Positions 22,213 through 33,487 of a stretch of DNA of 64,000 nt are shown in pieces. Made by a program: the position numbers and the translations under genes. A model generated the notes under the pieces. The model made no database searches. It worked only from the letters and a program-made list of their open reading frames with translations, and was not told where the DNA came from. Each line of letters begins with the position of its first letter. Position 1 is the first letter of the stretch. Source of the stretch: Anthoceros angustus (lineage: Eukaryota > Streptophyta > Anthocerotopsida > Anthocerotales > Anthocerotaceae); the NCBI GenBank assembly GCA_010909165.1, contig MU008162.1:1798001-1862000 (forward strand), written 5' to 3'.

Positions 22213-25200
22213 AATGAAGACAACTTCAACATTCCATTCTTTCCCGCATGGTTTGGGGTGCCTGCTTTTCCTCTAATGCTTGACGTGTGCATCTGCGGTT
22301 GACAGCATGTCCATCCCATGCAAGTGCAAAAGGCCAACTTTGTAGAGCCTCAACCACCCCAAACCTCCAAAACGCAAAAGGATGAAGCCAATGTCGAAGG
22401 ACGAGCTTAGGAAGAGTGCAGCAGAGGAGGTTCGGTGGTGGTCATGAACCACCAACATCCGGACCATCACTGCGTAAAGTCGACTCTCCTCCCACAAGGA
22501 GCATCGATAGGAAGAGTGGGCCTTCACAAGGGACATCACAATGAGGCCCAAGCCAAGCAAGGAGCATCGCTGCTGGATGACAGGCATCAAAATTTTTCGA
22601 TGATATCGGATTGTGCAGGACCACATTGGAGAATCCTTTCTCTGGTGAGAAAAATGTGTTGATCGAGATTTGCAGATCTATCGAGCAGGCCTCTTGGACA
22701 AGGAATGGTGCATACATGAAGAAGGAACTGACTCTACACAGGAGAATTTTGATCCCATCCCAGCGCTCTGGGTGAACGGGTATATGGATGCGTTGAGGAC
22801 ACAGAAGATTGTGGTTGGGTACATTCTATGGGCTTGGAAGTATGAAGTCCGCTCGCAATGCAGAATCAAACTCTTGATATGCACAATGAGGGAGAAGTTC
22901 TTTTTGAGGAATTCTAACTGTCACCGCCTGCTGGTATTGAGTGCGGACAACCTGATTCCAAGGCGATGCAATACCCAAGACCTGCGAAGTGGACTTGACG
23001 CCGCCATGACAAGTGACAAGGTATGTAGACGAAGAGAATCTGACCTCACCCACTTTTTTTCGTGATTGCACCATCACTGCAGGTGCTGGGAGATGCATCA
23101 GGGCGCGCACAAGCGCGCGCACTGGGGTACCATGAGAACTCAGTGCGCGCCCTTGTGCGCGCTCTTCTGCGCGCCCTTGTGCGCGCGCGCACTTGTGCGC
23201 GCACTTGTGCGCGCGCGCACTTGTGCGCGCACTTGTGCGCGCACTTGTGCGCCGCATGCGCGCGCACTTGTGCGCGCACTAGTGCGCGCACTTGTGCGCG
23301 CACTTGTGCGCGCACTTGTGCGCGCATGCGGACAACCCGATTCCAAGGCGATGCAATACCCAAGACCGCAAGTGGACTTGACGCCATGACAAGTGCGCGC
23401 GCGCATGCGCGCACTTGTGCGCGCACTGCGCGCGCGCACTTGTGCGCGCACTTGTGCGCGCATGGGTAGCAAGTGCGCGCACTAGGACCTGTTTGCGCGT
23501 ACTTGTGCGCGCATGCGGACCCCGTCCGTCTGGAAGTGCGGGGACGAGGACCGGTGCCCACCTTTTGCCACTGAGCGAGCGATGGATGTTTCTGGTTGAT
23601 GCATCTGGTTAATAGAGGCGTGGTTGTCTTTGTGATGCAGACATTTGGGACTATCGCTTTGTCCAAAAGAAATAGTTCGGGTTGATGATGATGAAGATGG
23701 CGAACAAGCTTGTGAAAGCGATCCTCTCCGAGATAGCGATGGAGAGGCTAGGAAAAGCGATTCGCAACCACGACCAAAGCACCGTCATCAGCCGCGCTCA
23801 ATATGGGAAATTCATGACGATTCAATGGAACAGAAAGAGAGGTACTTGCGCCAGCAGTATAGATATTCGGATGACGATAGTGCGAATATGAAGAGCATGA
23901 AACCGCAAATGAAGATGTTGAGGACGAGATGCATCGACAACCGGCGAGTTGAAGCACACGACAACAGAGAGGATATACATAGCGAGGGTGGCTCAAAACG
24001 TCAAATGTCCCAAGAATCGCCATGCATTGGACGATGCCCAGCAGCTTCTACAAAGTTTGGACAAGAGGGTCAAAGAATCGTGAAGGAGCGAGCCTGTGTA
24101 CAACCAACCTCAAGGAGGTAGACGCGGATGTTCCAGCCACCGCAAGGACGAAAGGTAAACCAAAAGGGAAAAGAGGAAGAGTAATGACATTGACGAGACA
24201 CTGACGGGCGCGTCATCACCAAAGTCAGGCCGACGGACAACGAGAGTGGAGCGAGCCCAACAAAGATAAGGACCCGTTACATCAAATTCGAGAGTCAAGA
24301 CAAAAGAGGTGCATTCCGACAGATATGGTTGCCATCACCAAGTTGAGAAGCGCAGACTACATTACTCGTGACGCCGATCCAAGAGTGGATGAATCATGGG
24401 GAAAACATCTTCTCCGGAAATTAAAAGGGACCTGCAAGAGGGAGTACTTCCTCCGCTATGTATGATCGATCCAAGGAGTGCAAGCGTAGAGGTCTTTGAC
24501 AAAGACAAGTTGAAAAGGCAGCAGACACCATGGGAGTATTGGGTGGGAACCAGCTTCTATGCTCCAACGCAGAAGACCCGGAGAACTCACACTTCCAAAG
24601 ATATGGAAGCTCATATATATGCAGCTTAACCTGTGCAGAGATGCGTGTCCGCCACGATCACAATGTCAAGGCGATTTCTAAGAGGATGTCTTTCATTGAG
24701 CAAGTCCGATATTCACGATGAAATGAAAATCGCTTAAGAGGGTATTAGCATTACAATGGATTGGAAGTACAATCTATATCGGATGCTAGGCGCCATCGGC
24801 GACGCTCGATCGGGAAGAAATGCACGACTTGTCGAAGACCGCCGTTACATTGCTAGTGTCCCGCCTCATGTGTGGACACGGGTGGACGAGGTTTTCGATC
24901 TTTGGGAGAGGGGTGAGCTTCCGAGCAAGGTAACCGGAAGAAAGGCAGCAAGAGGGAAATCAAAACGTGGGGCCCGGATACGAGCCGGCATTGGGATCCA
25001 AATTTGATGATAAAGCCAATGCATGCGACCAATTGGAGAGTTTTCTGGCATGCCTGTGAAGCGGTGAAAGGATTATGCGCTGGAGAAAGTGATTCAAGGC
25101 GAGTTGACCGTGAGCGGCATGAAAACGTGGATAACGAAGGCCAAGAAGTTGAATGTCATCCGCATGATTTTGCTCGACCGAGGTGCAATTCATTTGCGGT

Positions 25201-26616
25201 TGAGAGAGAATATCCGAGGCACTCAACACCGTAAGATATAGCGAAATTTCAACCGTGTTTGATCACATTGTAAGTACCGTGTCTTTTCCACGAGTTAGCA
25301 AGTGCGCAAAACTAGTTTGCGACTGCCTTCATGTTCGACCTATGAACGCTCCATCCCGTGCATAATCAAGCAGTAAGAGTACAAAGAGAAGATGATACCC
25401 GATAGCTTCAAAGAGCACATCAATGCGGCAAGAAATTGGAAGAGGGTGGAAGATTTGCGAGAGAGTCGGCAGAGGAAGACAACGACGCAAAACTAGACAT
25501 TTTCCATGTTCAAAAGCAAGCAAAGGTCCGTTACTGTAATAACCGGTGATATTCGTGAAATGGCTGCCTACTTGGGGAAAAGAGAATACAAGTTGGTCGC
25601 CGATTTACCAAGGGGCAATTTATCGGAGACATGGGATAAGGAGATGACATGTGAGGATATGGAGAAGATAATGGATGGATTCATGACAATCACCGAATGC
25701 AAGACTTTCCGTGATATTTATGCATGGACCGCACTGATGCGGATGTCCAAATGCACGCGAAAATGGTGTGAAAAGGGGTTTATACAATGGTCCGGGAGAA
25801 AGACAATTTGGTCTCGGACGAGGACTTTACGAGCTGCGAGTACATGATGATGGGGTATGGTGTTCACCCAACGTTGAAGATATGAGGAAGTGCGTGCATT
25901 GTCCAATAGTGCGGCGAGATTGGAGCAATGCTCGCTTATTCGACATAGCGCAATGTGAAGAAACTTTTGAATGTGTCCAACGATGGCCATGTTGTTTCTC
26001 CTTACCAAAAGCCAATAGGGTTGATGGTCCCGCTATATGACCTATTCACGTAAAGAGGGAATGGGTTATAGATGGATGCTCGGAAGCGGAGTGGAATACT
26101 TTGCATTATCGGAAGGGAGGAACTGTATTCGTTGACCAAGAACAGAGGAGCACAATATTCATCGAGCAGTATTACAGGCCATGAAGTGTTTCCTACAGAC
26201 GAGGAAGAGTTGACCACCAAACCACACAAACGTGGACATCCGGTTTTTTTTGCCAAAGAGATGGCAGCAGGGAGATCAGTTAAGCCCAGGGCCGCAACGC
26301 TACACTTGGTTCAAGGAACATGCGCACCCATCGACCTTCAAGACTTGAGTCAATCACAGGGGCCCCAGAAGAAGAAGGAGAAAGATGGCAAAAAGGTCCG
26401 GATAACCCTAAGAACACAGAAGGGAAAGAAGAGCGAAGACCAGAAGAAAGCGACCCTACTTGGGACAACCAACATCTGGAGACGTTTGGGTTTGGCGAGT
26501 CCCAAGGTGGAGAAACGCCATATCTTCCTCTTGCTATTTACGATCCGCAACGGCTGCAAGAGAACGATGACATCGTCGTCCCGAGGACGGAAAGACAACA
26601 TTCGCCAAACTAGCTA
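22213..26616 (+). pseudogene. plus-strand transposon gene, copy D, most complete but frame-broken
   Basis: It has the same block order as copy A. The donor GACAAG|GTATGTAG is near 23020 and the array is at 23105-23515. The acceptor is near TTGTGATGCAG (23640), followed by an acidic VDDDEDGEQACESD stretch, the VPPHVWTRVDEVFDLWERGE block (about 24865-24920), CKTFRDIYAW (about 25700), and two overlapping C-terminal frames (26072-26617 and 26320-26613). One frame ends in an Asp/Glu-rich tail with DPTWDNQHLETFGFGESQ. The two frames probably record one indel. No domain recognised. Confidence 0.5.
23105..23515. repeat. GCGCGC array with ACTTGT spacers and an embedded exon fragment (unit D)
   Basis: The spacers are nearly all ACTTGT, so unlike unit A the array is not palindromic. 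Positions about 23331-23395 hold a copy of the end of the upstream exon (GATTCCAAGGCGATGCAATA onward). It matches the unit B version at 17650-17705 better than unit D's own exon at 22955-23010. The joins fall in GCATGCGGAC and ACAAGTG, shared by array and exon. Confidence 0.8.
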
Positions 26617-26900
26617 GAAACATAGACCGATGTCAACTGTTGGAGACTGTTTAAATGTGAGTGCGCGCACAAGTTTGTGCACAAATAACATGGCCAGTCT
26701 GAAGGAAAAAGCTGATCCTGAATGTCTCTCGATGGTTTTCTCTCGTAATTTCGATGCAGAATGTCCCATATCGTGTATCGCACCAAAAATTGAAATGTTT
26801 GCGGGTGACCTGTCATGGGAGAAATACAAAAGTGATTCGGTCTGGATTTCCTACGTGTGCCAAAAGGGGTCCGGAAACGTCCGTGTGCCAAAAGGGGTTT

Positions 26901-26932
26901 CAGGAGAAACCCCTTTTAGAACAGACGCTGTT
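26901..26932 (-). repeat. right terminal inverted repeat (unit D)
   Basis: Starts CAGGAGAAACCCC and ends ACAGACGCTGTT. It is the reverse complement of 4656-4687 with one mismatch in 32. An adjoining hairpin AAAAGGGGTTTC-AGGA-GAAACCCCTTTT covers 26891-26918. AACC follows directly. Confidence 0.8.
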
Positions 26933-27879
26933 AACCACTGAGTCGATCAACACAAAACCGATCCTCTGAGAACACTCATGTTTCTTCACTTTAATGGCGA
27001 GTTTAGCGATAAGAAACAGCATGAGCCATTTTTCTTGTGCAACCAGGGTATAGGCAAGTGGCCACAACATGAAACATTGATCAAGAGCCCAACAAAATTT
27101 ACATTGATGCGAATATTGTTTTGTGCAGATAGAACATTGTGTGGTACATGTCTGCTCGCCACCAGGACACTCTCAGGGTAGGCCCGGTTAATCTACTGAT
27201 ACAAATTTTGAGGATCTGGGGTCTTAACTAAGCCAAGGTGGCCGTGTGCAATGGGACGCGCGATCATTGCGCAAGCACCGGTACATTGCCCCTCTCTCTC
27301 ATGGTTCACATTTTAGAGCTCTGCAAAGAAGTGGATATGGCATTTCAGATGTGTTCTCTCCTCGATTCTACGATGCAATTGATGTCCATCTTTTTTGAGC
27401 TTTGGATGGGAGGAGAGAGTGCACTGGCTATTGTGTACAAGACTGGCCAAAAAACGGATTTTTCGGTGCTTGACTTCCCGCATAAGGCTGAATAGTGTGC
27501 AAACAACTCAATTTTAACCGCTCCATCGTTGAGGGGTTAAATCTTACAATAGGTTGCAGCAACTAACCACAAGTGCTTATCTCAATTGCATGACGTATTA
27601 TGTCACAGATTTTAGATACAGGTTTTCTCATATACAATGCATCTTAGCTTTTGAGAAGCATATATTGCCCAACGGTCGCAGTTCATAATGGCGGAATGCT
27701 AACATTATGGATTGTGATTGGCACTACGAAAAGTACTACTCTGGATGGAACTTTTTAGTTGCTTAACAAGAAAAACAGAATTAACTTGTTTGTATGGGGT
27801 AAATTCTTTCAAATGTTTGAAGAGAATAAAAAAGTTACAAGAATTGGCAATATACAAGAATTGTATGAAACAAGAAATT

Positions 27880-28049
27880 ATTGAAAGTTTCATATGGAAG
27901 TTTATGGAACTGTTTCATACAAGAATTGCGTAAACAGAAGAATTATTCCATAAACTTCAATTTGAAATATTTTTTTTTGTTCTTGGAAATAATTATTTTT
28001 TTGTTTCATACAAGAATTATTCCATAAACTTCCATATGAAACTTTCAAT
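27880..28049. repeat. 30-bp perfect foldback in AT-rich end of unit D
   Basis: The segment 27880-27909 (containing GTTTCATATGGAAGTTTATG) is the exact reverse complement of 28020-28049, with about 110 nt between. Further degenerate copies of the arms follow to about 28170. In unit A only the left arm is present, because the copy stops near 15515. Confidence 0.8.
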
Positions 28050-28474
28050 TGTTTAAAATAATTCTTCCATAAACTTTCCATATGAAACAGTTTCAAGTTT
28101 ATGAAATAATTCTTGTATGAAACAGGTCCAAGAATTGTATGAAACAAGTAAACAATTCTTGTATGAAACAATTCCAAGTTTCCATAATCTTCCATATGCG
28201 TTCCAAGAATTATTCCCTTACCAAGCAACCGGTGTAGAGAGTGTTCGCCAACGTAGTTTACAGGTCAGAAGTGAGCGCAGGAGATGCGGCATCCTCGGTA
28301 CGAGTGGTAGGTGGGTCTTTTTGTATCTGGACCACGATATTCTTATAGCCGTAAGTAGTTTCAAGATGAGCGATTGTGAGGACTAGTCCCCTTTGGCCAG
28401 GTGCCTTCCTAAGGATTATACCCTTCATCTAGGATAGTTGGGATTTCCCATCTGTTTTTCTTACGTAAAATTTT

Positions 28475-28620
28475 CCTTCCTCTTCCTCTTAAGGTAATAT
28501 ATTAAAAAGAACCTCCCTTCCTCTTTCCCTTAAGATAGTAAATTCAAAAGAGCCTCCCTACTTTTTCCTCTTAAGGTAATATATTAAAAAGAACCTCTCT
28601 TCCTCTTCTTTTTAAGGTAA
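28475..28620. repeat. ~42-bp CT-rich tandem repeat, 3.5 copies
   Basis: A unit of the form CCTTCCTCTTxCTCTTAAGG followed by TAATATATTAAAAAGAACCT recurs three and a half times with substitutions upstream of SUMO. No gene is seen between 28231 and 28740. Confidence 0.7.
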
Positions 28621-28740
28621 CCTATTGATTAAAAAATAGTTAGAAAGGCTTAGAAAAAATTAGCCATTTAAAAAAATTGTTGTTTGCGGAAGTGCCCCAA
28701 AACTCGAACAAGCCGGTCCTCGGAACGCGGAAGTAAGGAA

Positions 28741-28787
28741 TTTAGACCTAAAAAGTTCACGTGTTTAGACCTAGAAAAGTTCACGTG
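28741..28787 (+). promoter_or_regulatory. duplicated G-box (CACGTG) upstream of SUMO
   Basis: A block of about 23-24 bp, TTTAGACCTA followed by AAAAGTTCACGTG, occurs twice in tandem, placing palindromic CACGTG cores at 28758-28763 and 28782-28787. These are about 190-210 bp upstream of the SUMO start codon. CACGTG is the binding core of plant bHLH and bZIP factors. Use in this promoter is inferred from position. Confidence 0.45.
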
Positions 28788-28969
28788 TTTACTTGTAGCG
28801 GAGCACAAGTCTCCCGCGCTTTACACTTCATTTGCTCGTTGAGCACCAGGCTTGCTTCGCACCTAGCATCCTCCCCAAGCTCTGTCGGACGTTTTTTTTT
28901 GGGGCTCTTCGTTATTCGTCGGGTTCGGGGGCGTGCAGGAGGGCTTGACATTTCCTTGTGGCTGCGGCC

Positions 28970-29583
28970 ATGGCGGCACACGGCGCGGACGACGGCACCA
29001 GCACACCGGTACACGGCTCTTCCGGTGTACACAACGCGCATGAGGAAGAGAAGAAGCCGCTGGATGGCTCTCAGCACATCAACCTGAAGGTCAAGGGCCA
29101 GGTAACGCTTCTAGGGTTGAGCTCTTCCTGTCAAGAAATTGATGGCTGTGAGTCTGCTCTAGGGTTGGCTTGCTATTGGAAGCTCGGCTCGAGTGTGCTT
29201 GCTCAAGAACTCAGGTTGCGCTGTTGGATGGTGTGTTCTTAGTTTCGGGGGTTTTCTGTGATTGTTTCGGTAGGATGGAGGCGAGGTATACTTCAGGATC
29301 AAGAGCTCTGCTACTCTGCGCAAGCTGTTTACTTCCTACTGTGAGCGGCAGTCAGTTGATGCCAGCTCTATTGCCTTCCTGTTCGACGGGAGACGCCTCC
29401 GCGCTGATCAGACCCCTGCAGAGGTTTGCAATCTTGTTCGCTTTCTTCTACTTTTAATTCTCCTGTATGACGTCCGGAGAAGCAGTCTAATTCATGACGG
29501 GTATGTGGTTTTGGCAGCTGGACATGGAAGACGGAGATGAGATAGATGCCATGCTGCATCAGACAGGTGGCGGAGCCTATTGA
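28970..29583 (+). CDS. SUMO: SUMO (small ubiquitin-related modifier)
   Basis: SUMO is conjugated to lysines of nuclear and other proteins by the E1-E2-E3 sumoylation pathway. The three exons are 28970-29101, 29274-29423 and 29518-29583, all phase 0 with GT-AG introns of 172 and 94 bp, giving 115 aa. A disordered N-terminus of about 33 residues precedes the ubiquitin fold, which starts INLKVKGQ at the first exon junction and continues [18 protein letters not shown] and [17 protein letters not shown]. The diglycine needed for conjugation is followed by a two-residue tail (AY counted after GGG) that a SUMO protease would remove. The in-frame ATG at 28970 is the first; upstream GTG codons are unlikely starts. 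Tail-to-tail with alpha-tubulin. Very sure of family. Confidence 0.97.
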
Positions 29584-30043
29584 CAAGTACTCCGTCACTA
29601 GTTTCAGTGTACATTAAAGTATGAGTCGTAAGACGGGGTCTGCAGGAGTCTGTCCCCCGTATGCAGTCTTTTGATTCATCGGTAAGTTTTTGGATGGATT
29701 TGTCCAAGGGCTTAGTATGGTGAACACTTCTCTTAGTTGTTTAGGTACCTTTCGAAGAACGTTAGAGTGGGGGATACAGATTATCTCGGATGATATCAAA
29801 CAACTTGTGCTCTTATGCCATCCACGACTGGCCTCGTAACGTCCTGCGACGGGAAGGTTACTGGACCGTTCCTCACCTTCTGTCCAGGCAATTTTGCTGC
29901 CATACATGAATCTGTCTTTGCCTGATGCATGAATGGGTCTTTTTTTGGTTACTATGTGGATACCTTTAAACGGAGACTTGCTTAATATACATGTTTGGTG
30001 TTGGCTCGGGTATGTTACACGAAGAAATGGATGTCGGTTATGT
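29584..30043. other. convergent 3' intergenic region, SUMO / alpha-tubulin
   Basis: These 460 bp separate the two stop codons. They contain no credible ORF and must hold both 3' UTRs. I see no clear polyadenylation hexamer that I would assign with confidence. Confidence 0.6.
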
Positions 30044-31845
<1,802 letters not shown>

Positions 31846-32093
31846 TCAGAGTTTGAGAAGAATGTGGCGATGTGATCAGCAGATGAGTGGGAAGGGAGCA
31901 AGGGACTGTGGCTCGGACGCACCATACAACCTTTGCAGCCCGTCTATTGCGGTTTCTCGCCACCATGGACCGTTGTGCCTACGGTTACATAAAAGCGGTT
32001 GGCCCTTGGTATCCCTCCTGTCCGGGTATTATGAACGGGCCTTCGCCCAAGTAAATGTTTAATATTTTTTGTACACCTGCATTGTTTACGGCC

Positions 32094-32165
32094 GAATCTG
32101 TGGCGCAATGGTAGCGCGTCTGACTCCAGATCAGAAGGTTGCGTGTTCGATTCACGTCAGGTTCA
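32094..32165 (+). tRNA. trnW-CCA: tRNA-Trp (CCA)
   Basis: A 72-nt cloverleaf with no intron. Acceptor GAATCTG (32094-32100) pairs with CAGGTTC (32158-32164), including one G-T pair. The D-arm is GCGC-AATGGTA-GCGC, the anticodon stem is TCTGA/TCAGA with anticodon CCA at 32126-32128, and the T-arm is GCGTG-TTCGATT-CACGT. Internal A box (TGGCGCAATGG) and B box (GTTCGATTC) are present, and TTTT follows at 32166 as the RNA polymerase III stop. The sequence closely matches plant nuclear tRNA-Trp. Confidence 0.97.
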
Positions 32166-32201
32166 TTTTCAGTGCTAGTATATTCAGAAACCTTAGAGTC
32201 A

Positions 32202-32369
32202 CATTATTTCATTTTATTTTTTCTTTGTACAGTTAAATACAAATTCTCAAATTCTCAGACTTACAGAAAGAAGTACAAGCTTATTAATAGTTTTGTTATT
32301 TTATTTTGTTTTTTCTTTGTATAGTTAAATAAAAATTCTCAAATTCTTATACTTACATAAAGAAGTACA
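32202..32369. repeat. tandem duplication (~91-bp period) downstream of tRNA-Trp
   Basis: Two copies of an AT-rich block (TTTTTTCTTTGTAxAGTTAA followed by CAAATTCT and AGAAGTACAAG) lie at about 32202-32279 and 32293-32369. They diverge by about ten substitutions. No coding potential. Confidence 0.75.
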
Positions 32370-33189
32370 AGTTTCTCCTATAAATCAGAGATCTTTTATC
32401 CGTCTTTTCTTGCAAATCGGTGTGCTTACAGGAAGCCCGGAGGACATCAGACTTAACTGTCCAGACATCAACTCCGTTTCAAGGTGAATGCAACATCACA
32501 CCCTGTCTCCAGCTGTAGGATTGAATAAAACAACTGGGGGGTGCAATGGAAGTGCAAGATGCAAGATGCAAGATGCACGGTGCGCAAACACACACACAGT
32601 CAGCCACCTTCCAAAAACCTACATCCCTTTCACGAAAAGGGCAGCATCATGCACCTATACACTCACCTTCCAGATATCAGAGCAGCCGGAAGGATCACTG
32701 CCAATTATCCACCAGCATCAGGTTGGCCATGTCCTCGCAGAACGTGCATGGCACTCCACAGCAATTACCGGTGCACGCCATCCAGCAGCTGGCTCTGATG
32801 CAAAAGTGACTGTCTCAACTATGATGGAAAAACAACACAAGGGCCTGTATCTTCCTGGCCTAGGACCTTCCCGATGGGTACAGCTTCGCAGTGTCCACGC
32901 TGAAGGAGGGGAGAGGAAAGTATGTCTGCGTTCCAAACCTTTCACCTCCACGCTGCTCCACTTTCAATAATTCGAAGCCTAAGTTAGATCAGGCACTGTC
33001 CACCGAACAAGAAGCTAGAACTCTGGACGAAGGATTAGGAAACTTTGTCACTTTGCAATGTAATTCCTAAAGAAGTTGGTAGCCTAGGATCGCATGTGTG
33101 AAGATCGTGCAAGAGGTAAGCAAGAGGGACGAGAGCAAGTTGGAATCGAAAGATGATGCAAATCACACACAAAGAAAGGGTCTTATACA
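32370..33189. other. intergenic, no supported gene
   Basis: ORFs of 77-160 codons overlap here in three frames, but none shows a domain, and the region contains the short repeat GCAAGATGCAAGATGC. I call nothing. Confidence 0.5.
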
Positions 33190-33325
33190 AAAACGGTTAT
33201 TGATGGTTATTAATTAATGAATAATAAATCTAAACCTAATTTAATTGTAACTGAAATCACCATTATGTTTTAACACTTATCTATTCCAAGATAAGCTGTA
33301 TTCCATTACTCCCACTTAGTTGCAA
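33190..33325 (-). repeat. 3' long terminal repeat of the copia element
   Basis: The sequence ACGGTTATTxATGGTTATTAA through GATAAGCTGTATTCC is about 90% identical to 37882-38010. The boundary beyond CCCAC is uncertain, because the conserved GTGGGA may belong to the polypurine tract rather than the repeat. Confidence 0.7.
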
Positions 33326-33487
33326 TTAGGATTTAATTGATAAGCTTGAAAATATCTTGAAAATTGACTTCATAATAGAAAGTGTACTCCCACGATATAA
33401 ACAGAAAAAGAGTTCCAGCAAGTGTGACGATCACATAACACAATAAGGCTTCATCCAATCACCAAGCCAAATGAAAGAGGAAATCAA

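Larger units (their letters stand above)
20566..28230 (+). mobile_element. unit D: copy with intact right terminal repeat and a patchwork segment
   Basis: From the unit start to about 21440 it follows the subrepeats. From 21440 to about 22140 it is a patchwork of pieces from other parts of the unit. From 22140 it follows the plus-strand gene, the near-perfect right inverted repeat (26901-26932) and the flank to about 28230. It is the most complete right half in the window and the best template for describing the element. Confidence 0.75.
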
